Assembly (NCBI RefSeq): GCF_000687455.2
Contig: NZ_JGVW01000060.1
Location: 1 to 64,000 of the forward strand
Direction: 5' to 3'
Length of the DNA stretch: 64,000 bases
DNA from: Burkholderia sp. lig30
GTDB taxonomy: Bacteria > Pseudomonadota > Gammaproteobacteria > Burkholderiales > Burkholderiaceae
Made by a program: the position numbers and the translations under genes. Numbering within the stretch: position 1 is the first letter of the stretch; each line of letters opens with the position of its first letter. Positions 18,494-27,148 of this stretch are shown one piece after another. The notes under the pieces were generated by a model. That model was not told where the DNA came from and made no database searches. It saw nothing but the letters and a program-made list of their open reading frames with translations.

Positions 18494-19318
18494 TCACAGC
18501 CACTCGAAGCCGCCCTGCTTGCGCCAGCCGTGCATGGTCATCCCGTAGCGGGCCAGCTCGCTTTCGCGCCAGGCTTTCTTCAGCTTGTTCAGCTTCAGCT
18601 TGTTCAACTTGCGCGTCAACGTGCTCTGATGCAGCAGGCGGTAATTCTTGCGATTGCCGAGCCCGCTCTTGTCGGCCAGGCCACGCTCCTGCTTCATCGC
18701 GGTCTGCGTGATCGAACCGAAGTGATGCAGCCACGCGGCGCCGGTGATCGCGGTGCGAATGCCCGCCTTGTCCAGCTCGTTGAAGAACAGCGTGTCCTCG
18801 TAGCCGAGCAGCTTGGGCACGGGCTGGAAGTAGCCGACCTCGAGCCAGACGCTGCGGTGCACGGCGATGCAGACGGCATGGCGCGCGCCCATCCGCAGCG
18901 CGTCGCGCATGTTTTCGCTCCAGACAGGCGCCTGCGCGTCGAAATCGTAATCGAGCGGCCCCTCGATCAGCGCCGGCGAAATGGCTTTCAGGCCGTGCCG
19001 TTCGGCCGTGCCGATCAGATGCTCGACCCAGTTCGCGGACACGAGCACGTCATTGTTCATCACGATCGTCCATTCGGCCTGCTGGTGCAGCGCGCCCTGG
19101 TTCCACGCGATTCCGCAGCCGAGGTTATCGGCATTGTGAATGACCCCGCCCAGCGGAAGGCTGCGAAGATAATCCAGCGTGCCGTCGCTCGATGCGTTGT
19201 CGACCGCGACCAGCCGGTCGAGCGGCGTGCCGTGCCTGAGCATGCTCTCCACGCACTTCTGCGTGTACTCGAGCTGGTTGTAGCACGCGAAGGTGATCGA
19301 GTACTTATTCTTGTCCAT
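18494..19318 (-). CDS. Glycosyltransferase family 2
   Basis: A 274-residue GT-A fold glycosyltransferase. It begins KYSITFACYNQLEYTQKCVESM and continues with VAVDNASSDGT (nucleotide-binding Asp), DNLGCGIAWNQG and the DxD-equivalent IVMNNDVLV. The later motif GYEDTLFFNELDKAG is typical of rhamnosyltransferase-like GT2 enzymes. The first start with a good match is ATG at 19318, overlapping the O-antigen ligase-like gene by 14 bp; an in-frame GTG lies seven codons earlier. Coupling to that membrane gene points to lipopolysaccharide or other surface-glycan assembly. The sugar transferred cannot be told. Confidence 0.88.
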   Translation of the reverse strand: MDKNKYSITFACYNQLEYTQKCVESMLRHGTPLDRLVAVDNASSDGTLDYLRSLPLGGVIHNADNLGCGIAWNQGALHQQAEWTIVMNNDVLVSANWVEHLIGTAERHGLKAISPALIEGPLDYDFDAQAPVWSENMRDALRMGARHAVCIAVHRSVWLEVGYFQPVPKLLGYEDTLFFNELDKAGIRTAITGAAWLHHFGSITQTAMKQERGLADKSGLGNRKNYRLLHQSTLTRKLNKLKLNKLKKAWRESELARYGMTMHGWRKQGGFEWL

Positions 19319-20594
19319 AGCGGGCGATTGATGCGCCACACAGCGCTGCGATGAAAACCGCGGCGAAGCTGGCGGTGAACTTCAGGTTGAACACTTCGGT
19401 GCTCATGCTGCTCACGATCTGGCCGATCATGAATACGACCCCCAGCGTGCCGTTCGCGATACGCTCGCGGGAAGGCGAACGCATCGCGCGGCAGAAGACG
19501 AGCAGCGGCACGATGAACAGCGCGAGCGTCGCGACGATACCCCAGACGCCCGACCGCACCGCATTCGTCATCACCTCGTTGTGAAAGCCCGCGTGCAGCG
19601 CGTAATCCCGCGCGAAAGGCGACGCGAACGACGCGAGGGCCGGCACGTTCAACGCCGATGCGAAACCGTTGTCGCCGAAGCCGCGCAGCGGGTCCGTCGC
19701 AACGAGGTGCGCGCCGAGACGCAAGAAGGTGATGCGCAGGCCGACGGAGGTGTCCGGCGCGATGCCGGTCCAGTTGTAGCTCATGTAGTCGAGCAGTGCC
19801 TGGTTCGCGCGCGCGTGGATCGTCGGCGACAGATCGTAGCCGGCGACGAGCACCGCGACCACCGCCACGAGGGCTACGATGCCTTCACGCCCAGGCAGCT
19901 TGTGACGCCGGGACAGCATGAGGAAAGCGAGCACGATCGGCACGGCGAGCCAGCCGGAACGGCTTCCGGAGCGGATCGACAGGTAAAAGCCGATCGCGGC
20001 ACCGGCGCACTTGAGTGCGACGAGCGCGTAGCTGTCCTTTCCGAACAGATGGATCGACGCGAGACTCATCAATCCGAGCGTGATCGCGTATTGGCCGAGC
20101 GTCAGCGGATCGGCGAAATAGGTGGCCATCCGGCCGTCGCCCCAATAAACCGGGGCTTCGACGAAGCGCAGCAGCAGCAGCGTGAGCACCAGCGTGGCCG
20201 GAATCGTGTATTGCAGCCAGCGGGCCACGCTGAACCGGTGCCGGAGGACGAGCAGCAGGACCGGAATGGCGATCACGAATCTCGACGGACTGTCAAACAG
20301 CGACCCCGAAAATTTCCCGCGGAAGGCCGAACTCAGCAGGATCGCCGTCACCGGCAGCAGCAGCGTAACGGCGACCCACCTGGCGGCGCGGATCTCCGTC
20401 GCCTGGATCGGCTGGCCGGGCCGCCGGAGCAGCAGGCACGCGGCAGCACCGACGCCGCAGACGAATAGCACGACGCTCGCCCACCCTCTGATCGTGACCA
20501 GAAACAACGGTGCGGCACAGATTAGCGCGAACACGGCGGCAGGAAACAGATCCGTGCGTACAGCGGGGGCAGGCAGCCTGAAATTGAAGGACAT
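19305..20594 (-). CDS. O-antigen ligase/Wzy-like membrane protein
   Basis: A 429-residue polytopic protein with about ten to twelve hydrophobic segments and the O-antigen ligase (PF04932) region. The periplasmic loop carries SVGLRITFLRLGAHL and GFGDNGFASAL, followed by HAGFHNEVMTNAVRSGVWG; these Arg and His residues match the position of catalytic ligase residues. WaaL proteins join O-antigen to lipid A-core in the periplasm, while Wzy proteins polymerise it; sequence alone does not separate them. The start MSFNFRLPAP is used because an upstream 51-residue extension is hydrophilic and unlikely. It is translated just before, and overlaps, the GT2 gene. Confidence 0.85.
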   Translation of the reverse strand: MSFNFRLPAPAVRTDLFPAAVFALICAAPLFLVTIRGWASVVLFVCGVGAAACLLLRRPGQPIQATEIRAARWVAVTLLLPVTAILLSSAFRGKFSGSLFDSPSRFVIAIPVLLLVLRHRFSVARWLQYTIPATLVLTLLLLRFVEAPVYWGDGRMATYFADPLTLGQYAITLGLMSLASIHLFGKDSYALVALKCAGAAIGFYLSIRSGSRSGWLAVPIVLAFLMLSRRHKLPGREGIVALVAVVAVLVAGYDLSPTIHARANQALLDYMSYNWTGIAPDTSVGLRITFLRLGAHLVATDPLRGFGDNGFASALNVPALASFASPFARDYALHAGFHNEVMTNAVRSGVWGIVATLALFIVPLLVFCRAMRSPSRERIANGTLGVVFMIGQIVSSMSTEVFNLKFTASFAAVFIAALCGASIARYGQE

Positions 20595-20890
20595 CAGGGG
20601 AGGATCGCGCCTCAACAGGCGCTCCGACGAAGGAGAAGGAATGACTCGGCAGGCAACAATGCAGCCGGACGCGGCGATACTCGCCAGCGGTAGACCCCGA
20701 CTGCACTGGCTGCGCGCGAAATCCTTGCCAATCGTGCCGCATATCACGATAGTCGCAGGGACAACGGTATGACAGACATGGAGTAAGTGATTGTCGAAGC
20801 GCGCCTTTCCGCCGCACAGCCGGGACGACGCATGGCGTGCGTGACGTTACTTCAGAAACCACCTTCAGTCAAGATGGCCGGCGCCGCGCA

Positions 20891-21445
20891 TCACTCCGCA
20901 AACGGCAGGTCAGTCTGGCCGTCGGCGCGCATGCCGAACGTGTTGAGCGTCATCGCGACGAGCGCGTAGTAGCCGAGCAGGCCGACCAGGTTCACGACGA
21001 CCTCGTGCCCGAAGCGCGTGACCGCGCGCGCGAACGTCGCGTCGCTGACGCGCCGGGTTTCGTCAAGCTCGCTCGCGAACGCATGGATCAGCGCGTCGTC
21101 GTCCGACTCGAACACGGGACGCACGCCCTGCCGGATCGCCTCGGCCGTCGCGGCCGGCAAGCCGGCCTCGAGCGCGATCGGATGGTGGATGTGCCATTCC
21201 GCCTGCGAGCGCCAGCGCGCCGCCGTCACGAGGATCGCCAGCTCGGACAGGCGCAGCGGCAAGCCGGTGCGATAGCGGCAGAACGCGCCGAGCCGCTGCG
21301 CGTGCTGCGCCAGCTCGGGGCTCGCGATCCAGCCGAGGAACGGGCCGTTCAGGTTGCCGCGCGGACCGCCGAGTATCTCGTCGAGCACGGCGCGCTGCGC
21401 CGCCGACGCGGCGGCAGGATCGAAGGGAGGAAGTCTGTCGGTCAT
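20891..21445 (-). CDS. Carboxymuconolactone decarboxylase family protein
   Basis: A 184-residue protein of the carboxymuconolactone decarboxylase/AhpD-like fold, with GNLNGPFLGWIASPELAQHA and the core motif RSQAEWHIHHPIALEAG. The CxxC of peroxidase-type AhpD proteins is absent, so a decarboxylase-like or lyase role is more likely than peroxide reduction. An alternative start at 21469 (MTNPTGRS) would overlap the aminotransferase stop in an ATGA quartet. Either way the two genes are coupled. The substrate is unknown; the neighbour suggests amine or amino-acid catabolism. Confidence 0.82.
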   Translation of the reverse strand: MTDRLPPFDPAAASAAQRAVLDEILGGPRGNLNGPFLGWIASPELAQHAQRLGAFCRYRTGLPLRLSELAILVTAARWRSQAEWHIHHPIALEAGLPAATAEAIRQGVRPVFESDDDALIHAFASELDETRRVSDATFARAVTRFGHEVVVNLVGLLGYYALVAMTLNTFGMRADGQTDLPFAE

Positions 21446-21465
21446 GGAGCGTCCCGTCGGGTTCG

Positions 21466-22800
21466 TCATACGGCGAGCGGCGCGAGTGCCGCGTCGATCG
21501 CGTCGGCCAGCCGCGCGACGATCGTGTCGATCTGCTGCGCGGTGCAGATGAACGGCGGCGCGAGCAACACGTGGTCGCCCTGCCGCCCGTCGATCGTACC
21601 GCCCATCGGATACACCATCAAACCGCGCTGCATCGCCTCGCGCTTGATCGCCGCGTGCAGTTTCAGCGCCGGATCGAACGCCGCCCGGGTCGCACGGTCG
21701 CGCACCAGCTCGACGCCGACGAACAGCCCGCGCCCGCGCACGTCGCCGACGAACGGATGATCCGCGTAACGCTCGCGCAGCAGCCCGCGCAATTGCTCGC
21801 CGCGTGCCTTCACGTTGTCGAGCAACCGCTCCTCCTCGATCACGCGCTGCACCTCGAGCGCCGCCGCGCACGCGGTCGCGTGGCCGACATAGGTATGGCC
21901 GTGCTGGAAGAAGCCGGAGCCCGCGACGATCGTGTCGTAGATCGCGTGGCTGACGAGAGTCGCGCCGATCGGCTGATACCCTGCGCCGAGCCCCTTCGCG
22001 ATCGTCAGCAGATCCGGCGCGACGCCGTCCTCCTCGCAGGCGTACAGGTAGCCGGTGCGCCCCATCCCCGACATGACCTCGTCGAGAATCATCAGCACGC
22101 CATACTTGTTGCAGACGGCGCGGATCTTGCGCAGGTACGTGCGCACCGGCGGCACCGCGCCGGCGGTCGCGCCGACGACCGTTTCCGCGACGAACGCCGC
22201 GACGCTGTCCGCGCCGAGCTCGAGAATCTTCTGTTCGAGCTCGTCGGCGAGGCGCTGCGCGAACGCCTCCTCCGTCTCGTCCGCCCGCTGCTCGCGGTAT
22301 GCATAGCACGGGCTCACGTGATGCGCTTCGATCAGGATCGGCAGGAACGGCTCGCGCCGCCATGCGTTGCCGCCGATCGCGAGCGCGCCGAGGGTGTTGC
22401 CGTGATAGCTCTGCCGGCGCGCGATGAAATGGCGCCGCTGCGGCTCGCCCTTCTCGACGAAATACTGGCGCGCGAGCTTGAGCGCCGCCTCGATCGCCTC
22501 CGAGCCGCCGGACACGAAGTAGACGTGTTCGAGCCCCGCCGGCGCCGCCGCGACGAGCCGGTCGGCGAGCGCCTCGGCGGCGTCGGTCGTGAAGAACGAC
22601 GTGTGCGCGTACGGCAATTGCCGTGCCTGACGCTCGATCGCGTCGGTCACGCGCCGGTTGCCGTGCCCGAGGCACGACACGGCCGCGCCGCCGCACGCAT
22701 CGATGTAGCGCTTGCCGGTCGAATCGACGATTTCGATGCCGTCGCCCGCGACGGCGACGGGCAGTCTCGCGCGCGGTGCGCGATGGAATACGGTTGTCAT
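21466..22800 (-). CDS. Class III pyridoxal-phosphate aminotransferase
   Basis: A 444-residue omega-aminotransferase-type enzyme. SGGSEAIEAALKLARQY and RRQSYHGNTLGA bind the cofactor phosphate. LDEVMSGMGRTG carries the PLP-ring Asp, and the Schiff-base Lys is in LLTIAKGLGAGYQP. The start MTTVFHRAPRARLP was chosen; a 20-residue upstream extension has no family support. It is coupled to the carboxymuconolactone decarboxylase-like gene. A perfect palindrome 55 bp upstream probably binds a repressor. The amino donor is not evident. Confidence 0.9.
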   Translation of the reverse strand: MTTVFHRAPRARLPVAVAGDGIEIVDSTGKRYIDACGGAAVSCLGHGNRRVTDAIERQARQLPYAHTSFFTTDAAEALADRLVAAAPAGLEHVYFVSGGSEAIEAALKLARQYFVEKGEPQRRHFIARRQSYHGNTLGALAIGGNAWRREPFLPILIEAHHVSPCYAYREQRADETEEAFAQRLADELEQKILELGADSVAAFVAETVVGATAGAVPPVRTYLRKIRAVCNKYGVLMILDEVMSGMGRTGYLYACEEDGVAPDLLTIAKGLGAGYQPIGATLVSHAIYDTIVAGSGFFQHGHTYVGHATACAAALEVQRVIEEERLLDNVKARGEQLRGLLRERYADHPFVGDVRGRGLFVGVELVRDRATRAAFDPALKLHAAIKREAMQRGLMVYPMGGTIDGRQGDHVLLAPPFICTAQQIDTIVARLADAIDAALAPLAV

Positions 22801-22854
22801 GCGTGCCTCATGGATCAGGATGCGTGCGTTGCGCTGTCCGATTAAACAGCAATG

Positions 22855-22871
22855 CAACATATGTTGTCAAC
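22855..22871 (-). promoter_or_regulatory. Operator-like palindrome upstream of the aminotransferase operon
   Basis: The 12-base perfect palindrome CAACATATGTTG is followed by T and CAAC, giving three alternating CAAC/GTTG half-sites in 17 bases. It lies about 55 bp before the aminotransferase start, inside an A/T-rich stretch of the 415-bp divergent gap (22801-23215) shared with alr. The layout resembles a GntR- or MocR-type operator, but no such regulator gene is adjacent. Confidence 0.5.
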
Positions 22872-23117
22872 GCACAAACATCAACAACAAAAACGTTCAC
22901 AACAGGCCGGCGCATCGTGAAAAAACCACGCATCGGGCGAACGACGCATGCGCGGCCGGATGAGGAACGCTGGACGGGCCGGGATTCCGGCGCACCATCC
23001 ACACATCGCGGAATACGATAATTTCCACCAAATTCTCGACAAATACGTTAATTAAAACTGGCAAATCATCAATACCATAGCGGACACAACTGGATGCGCG
23101 CTTTAGGGCGCCATCCC

Positions 23118-23170
23118 GGGCAGCGGGGGCCGCGATCCGGCCCCGGGGCTGCCCGCCCTTCCGGGCGGCG
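23118..23170 (+). promoter_or_regulatory. Two GC-rich stem-loops in the alr leader
   Basis: GGGCAGC (23118) pairs with GCTGCCC (ending 23154), and GGGGCC pairs with GGCCCC inside it, giving a long interrupted stem. Immediately after, GCCCGCCC and GGGCGGC form a second hairpin. No U-run follows, so these are not clear terminators. They end about 45 bp before the alr start and could restrict its translation or stabilise the transcript. Confidence 0.4.
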
Positions 23171-23215
23171 TGCGTTTCGCCGCCGCGCCTCGAACGACTC
23201 ACGATACGAACCCAC

Positions 23216-24343
23216 ATGCCGCGCCCCATCGTCGCTCACATCCGCCCCGACGCCGTCCGCCACAACCTCGAAATCGCCCGCAAGAATGCCGCCCGCTCCC
23301 GTGTCTGGGCGGTCGTGAAAGCCGATGCATACGGCCACGGCATCGAGCGGATCTATCCGGGCCTCGCACCGGCGGACGGCATCGCGCTGCTCGACCTCGA
23401 TGAAGCGGTGCGCGTGCGCGAGCTGAGCTGGGACAAGCCCGTGCTGCTGCTCGAAGGGATTTTCGAGCCGGCCGACGTCGCGCTGGTCGAGCGCCATCGC
23501 CTGACGGTCGCCGTGCATTGCGACGAGCAGCTCGATCTGCTGATCGCCGCGAAGCCGCAACAGCCGATCGACATCCAGCTCAAGATGAACTCCGGCATGA
23601 ACCGCCTGGGCTACCGGCCCGACGCGTTCCGCGCCGCATGGGAACGCGCGGCGAGCGCGCCTTCGATCGGCAAGATCACGCTGATGATGCACTTCGCGAA
23701 CGCCGACGACGGCGAGATCGACTGGCAGCTCGACCAGTTCGACGCCGCCACCGACGGGATTCCGGGCGAGCGCACGCTGTCGAATTCGGCCGCGGTGCTG
23801 TGGCATCCGCGCGCGCACCGCGACTGGGTGCGGCCCGGCACGATCCTGTACGGCGCGTCGCCGACCGGTGCGTCCCGCCATATCGCGGACGTGCCGCTGC
23901 AGGCCGCGATGACGCTGACGAGCAAGATCATCGGCGTGCAGACGCTCGCGCCGCAGGAAACCGTCGGCTACGGGCGCTCGTTCACCGCCGATCGCCCGAT
24001 GCGGATCGGCGTCGTCGCGTGCGGCTACGCGGACGGCTACCCGCGCCACGCGTCGACCGGCACGCCGATCGCCGTGGACGGCGTGCTGACGCGCGTCGTC
24101 GGCCGCGTGTCGATGGACATGCTGACCGTCGACCTCACGCCCTGCCCGAACGCGGGCATCGGCTCGCGCGTCGAGCTGTGGGGCGATCAGGTGCGGGTCG
24201 ACGACGTCGCCGAAGCGGCCGGCACGATCGGCTACGAGCTGATGTGCGCGCTCGCGCGCCGCGTGCCGGTGGTGGTCGTGCCGCCCGGCGCATCGTCGGT
24301 GCAGCCCGCCACGTTGCTGCGCACCGGCACCGGCGGCCGCTGA
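23216..24343 (+). CDS. alr: Alanine racemase
   Basis: A 375-residue PLP enzyme interconverting L- and D-alanine for peptidoglycan. The PLP lysine is Lys35 in [12 protein letters not shown]. The second catalytic base is Tyr252 in [19 protein letters not shown] and [11 protein letters not shown] are typical Alr motifs. It is slightly long because of a C-terminal tail. The start follows a leader with strong GC hairpins, and no clear Shine-Dalgarno site precedes the ATG. It stands alone, so whether it is the housekeeping copy or a catabolic (DadX-like) one cannot be decided from the window. Confidence 0.95.
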   Translation: MPRPIVAHIRPDAVRHNLEIARKNAARSRVWAVVKADAYGHGIERIYPGLAPADGIALLDLDEAVRVRELSWDKPVLLLEGIFEPADVALVERHRLTVAVHCDEQLDLLIAAKPQQPIDIQLKMNSGMNRLGYRPDAFRAAWERAASAPSIGKITLMMHFANADDGEIDWQLDQFDAATDGIPGERTLSNSAAVLWHPRAHRDWVRPGTILYGASPTGASRHIADVPLQAAMTLTSKIIGVQTLAPQETVGYGRSFTADRPMRIGVVACGYADGYPRHASTGTPIAVDGVLTRVVGRVSMDMLTVDLTPCPNAGIGSRVELWGDQVRVDDVAEAAGTIGYELMCALARRVPVVVVPPGASSVQPATLLRTGTGGR

Positions 24344-24395
24344 GCGCGTACCGCGCGCCGCTGCGCGACGGCGTCTGCCGGGCGCGCGGCGCGCA

Positions 24396-25190
24396 TCACG
24401 TCCGCCAGCGCGGCGGACGCTTTTCCAGGAATGCGTCGATGCCCTCGGCGGCGTCGGCCTCCATCATGTTGCGCGCCATCACGTCGCCGGCGTACGCGTA
24501 TGCGTCGTCGAGCGTCATCTCGCGCTGGCGGTGGAACATCGCCTTGCCGTAGCGCACCGCGGCCGGACTCTTCGCGACGATCTCGGCAACCTTGCGCGCG
24601 ACCGCCGCGTCGAGCGCGTCTTCCGGCACGGCCTCGTTGACGAGCCCCCAATCGACGGCCGTTGCCGCATCGACGAAGCGACCGCTCACGAGCATGTCGA
24701 ACGCGCGCTTGGCCGACACGTTGCGGCTCAGTGCCACGGCCGGGGTCGAGCAGAACAGCCCGACGTTGATGCCGGACACGGCGAAGCGCGCGATGTCCGC
24801 CGCGATCGCCAGATCGCACGCGGCCACCAGCTGACAGCCGGCGGCCGTCGCGACGCCGTGCACGCGCGCGATGACCGGCACCGGCAACGCGCGAATCGCG
24901 CGCATCACGTCGCTGCAGCGCGCGAACAGCGTGCGGTAATAGTCGAGAGCGGGGTGGGCGCGCATCTCGCGCAGGTCGTGGCCCGCGCAGAACGCCTTGC
25001 CCGCGCCGGCGAGAATGACGCAGCGCACGCGCGGGTCGGCCGCGAGCGTGTCGAAAGCATCGTGCAGCGCCGCCAGCATCGCTTCGGACAGCGCGTTGAA
25101 CTGCTGCGGGCGGTTCAGGCGCAGCGTGACGACGCCTTCGCGGTCGTCGCGCAGCAGGATGGGTTCCGATGACGCGTGATTCGATTCCAT
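24396..25190 (-). CDS. Crotonase-fold protein, ECHDC3-like
   Basis: A 264-residue enoyl-CoA hydratase/isomerase superfamily member. The oxyanion-hole motifs CAGHDLREM and GVATAAGCQLVAACD are present. The two catalytic glutamates of true hydratases are missing: the first position is Gln in GCQLVA, and the second lies in SGINVGLFCSTPAVAL with no Glu. This matches the ECHDC3 subgroup, whose reaction is uncertain, so classical crotonase activity is unlikely. GGAG lies upstream of the chosen ATG. It is convergent with alr, separated by 52 bp. Confidence 0.88.
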   Translation of the reverse strand: MESNHASSEPILLRDDREGVVTLRLNRPQQFNALSEAMLAALHDAFDTLAADPRVRCVILAGAGKAFCAGHDLREMRAHPALDYYRTLFARCSDVMRAIRALPVPVIARVHGVATAAGCQLVAACDLAIAADIARFAVSGINVGLFCSTPAVALSRNVSAKRAFDMLVSGRFVDAATAVDWGLVNEAVPEDALDAAVARKVAEIVAKSPAAVRYGKAMFHRQREMTLDDAYAYAGDVMARNMMEADAAEGIDAFLEKRPPRWRT

Positions 25191-25336
25191 TTGGCTCCTC
25201 CAGGATGGCGGCGGCGCAGCGGCGCCATCCTGCCGGCGCGCCACACGCATGTGTCGTTGGTGTTTTGTTCAATCTGACATCCGATCCGGCGTCGCAACCC
25301 GGCGATACCGCGCGACCGGGAGCCGACCGGCACGAA

Positions 25337-25897
25337 CTAGCGCCCGAAACGCATCACGGTGCTGGTATTGGCCAGCACATGATCCTTTATCGCCGCATGC
25401 AACGCATCGCGTGTCAACCCGGCCGCGAGCGCGTCAGGCGCAAGGTCCAGCGCGTAGATCTGCACGACATAGTGATGGGCGATCTCGCCAACCGGTGGAC
25501 ACGGCCCACGATAAGCTGCCTGCCCGATGACGTTGAGACCCACGCGCGCGCCGGCAGGCGGCTCGCCGCCTGCCGCAAGCGACGTCGTCGACGCGGCAAT
25601 GCCGTACATCACCCAGTGCACGACACCGAAGCCTTTTGCGCCGTCCGGATCGAAGATTGTAATCACAAAGCTGCGCGTGCCAGCGGGCGCATTGCGCCAT
25701 TGCAATGCCGGCGACACATTGCCGCCACCACAGTTGTTCTGGCTCCCGGCATGGCGCATGGAGAGCGTGCCGCCGTCGGGCAGCCCCGGTGAAGTCAGTT
25801 CGAACGCGTCTGCGGCGTACGCGGTCGCGCCGCGCAGCAACAGGACGCACAGGCTCGCGCCAAGCGCATGCCGGATCGCATGTGCGTTGATTTTCAT
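25337..25897 (-). CDS. YbhB/YbcL family (Raf kinase inhibitor-like) secreted protein
   Basis: A 186-residue protein with a signal peptide (MKINAHAIRHALGASLCVLL, cleavage near AYAAD) and the phosphatidylethanolamine-binding-protein fold of the YbhB family: FELTSPGLPDGG, GGNVSPALQW, FDPDGAKGFGVVHWV and AYRGPCPP with GEIAHHYVVQIYAL. AGGAG precedes the start at good spacing. Function in bacteria is unknown; the export signal suggests a periplasmic ligand-binding role. It appears monocistronic. Confidence 0.9.
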   Translation of the reverse strand: MKINAHAIRHALGASLCVLLLRGATAYAADAFELTSPGLPDGGTLSMRHAGSQNNCGGGNVSPALQWRNAPAGTRSFVITIFDPDGAKGFGVVHWVMYGIAASTTSLAAGGEPPAGARVGLNVIGQAAYRGPCPPVGEIAHHYVVQIYALDLAPDALAAGLTRDALHAAIKDHVLANTSTVMRFGR

Positions 25898-26059
25898 CGT
25901 ACGGCTCCTTTCTCGCCGCATGGGTCGCGCGACGCCGACGCTGGAACTCGCCCATTTTGGAACCGTGGGCGAAACGCCCGACGCTGCCGAACGGACGACT
26001 TGCGCCAGCATGACCATCGGCGGATAATGCATCGCAATTGCGATGCTTCGAGAGACATC

Positions 26060-26338
26060 ATGAAATCCGCCACCTTTCCATCCATCCGGGTCGAGCCGGA
26101 ACTGCGCGACGCCGCCGAAAGCGTCCTCGGCGAAGGAGAAACGCTGTCGGGTTTCGTCGAGCAATCGATCCGCGAGGGTATCGAGCGCCGTCGTAACCGA
26201 AGCGAATTCATTGCCCGCGGCATCGCATCGCGCGAAGCGGCCCGACACACCGGCGATTATGTGCCTGCGTCCGACGTGCTGGAAAGGCTGGAACGGCGGC
26301 TCGACGCCCTTCGCGATACGAGACGGAAACCTCGATGA
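26060..26338 (+). CDS. Antitoxin of a ParE-type toxin-antitoxin pair
   Basis: A 92-residue protein resembling the YlcI/YnfO-like antitoxin family. The N-terminal IRVEPELRDAAESVL and LSGFVEQSIREGIERR give a ribbon-helix-helix-type DNA-binding unit. The charged C-terminal half would wrap the toxin. Its stop overlaps the toxin start in an ATGA quartet. The start was chosen over a long upstream open frame because the family homology begins at MKSATFPS. Autorepression of the pair is expected. Confidence 0.85.
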   Translation: MKSATFPSIRVEPELRDAAESVLGEGETLSGFVEQSIREGIERRRNRSEFIARGIASREAARHTGDYVPASDVLERLERRLDALRDTRRKPR

Positions 26339-26643
26339 CGTATGAGGTTCGGTTCACGCGTGCGGCGTCGGATGATCTGGAGCGTCTTTATGGCTTCATC
26401 GTCGATCGCGACGACGCCGACGTCGAACTCGCCGCCCGCGCGCTTGCGGCCGTCGCCGCCGGGATCGCCACGCTGGAATCGTCGCCGTTCACTTGCCGCA
26501 AAGCGCATCCGTCGATGCCGTTTCTACGGGAACTGATCATTCCGTTCGGCGCGTCGGGATATGTCGCGCTGTTCGAGATCGACGACGATCGGACGGTGAC
26601 GATCCTTGCCGTGCGCCATCAGCGAGAAAGCGATTACCACTGA
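26335..26643 (+). CDS. RelE/ParE family toxin
   Basis: A 102-residue toxin with VRFTRAASDDLERLYGFI at the N-terminus (ParE-type helical hairpin) and the C-terminal strand VTILAVRHQRESDYH. ParE toxins poison DNA gyrase and RelE toxins cleave mRNA; the hairpin favours ParE. Overlap with the upstream antitoxin by four bases indicates a typical co-translated addiction module. The length is normal and all core motifs are intact. Confidence 0.88.
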   Translation: MTYEVRFTRAASDDLERLYGFIVDRDDADVELAARALAAVAAGIATLESSPFTCRKAHPSMPFLRELIIPFGASGYVALFEIDDDRTVTILAVRHQRESDYH

Positions 26644-26762
26644 GCCAACGACTCCCGCCCGCCCGATCGTGATCACACGATGAATGGCGAACCGGCGGCA
26701 CGGGCGCATGCGCGCATCGCGCGCGCTGCGCCGCGTACCGGCCCGTCGCCGCACCCGGCAGG

Positions 26763-27128
26763 TCAGCCCGCGAGCTTCTTGAACGCCTCGATCACCGCGT
26801 CGCCCTTGAACGGCTTGACGATCCAGCCCTTCACGCCGGCCGCCTTGCCGCGCTCCTTCATCGCCGGACTGCTTTCCGTCGTCAGCATCACGACGTTGAC
26901 CGCCGTGTTGCCCAGCTCGCTGCGGATCTTCTCGACCATCGTGAGGCCGTCCATGATCGGCATGTTGACGTCGCTGATCACGAGGCGCACGCCCGGCGTC
27001 GCCTTGAGCTTCGCAAGCCCGTCCTTGCCGTCGTTCGCCGTCGCGACGTCGAGCCCGTGGTTGCGCAGGAAGCCTGCGACTTCGTCGCGCACCGTGCTGG
27101 AATCGTCCACCACCAGAATCTTTGCCAT
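26763..27128 (-). CDS. Single-domain CheY-like response regulator
   Basis: A 121-residue receiver domain with all phosphorylation residues: Asp8/Asp9 in VVDDSST, phospho-acceptor Asp53 in ISDVNMPIMD, Thr83 in MLTTES and Lys105 in IVKPFKG. It has no output domain, so it should act by binding a target as CheY does. It is the last gene of the five-gene chemosensory-like operon, 20 bp after the REC-CheX gene. It is the natural phosphate acceptor for the CheA-like kinase and substrate for the two CheX-type phosphatases. Confidence 0.95.
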   Translation of the reverse strand: MAKILVVDDSSTVRDEVAGFLRNHGLDVATANDGKDGLAKLKATPGVRLVISDVNMPIMDGLTMVEKIRSELGNTAVNVVMLTTESSPAMKERGKAAGVKGWIVKPFKGDAVIEAFKKLAG

Positions 27129-27148
27129 GTCTTTTCGTCCTTCCTTTT

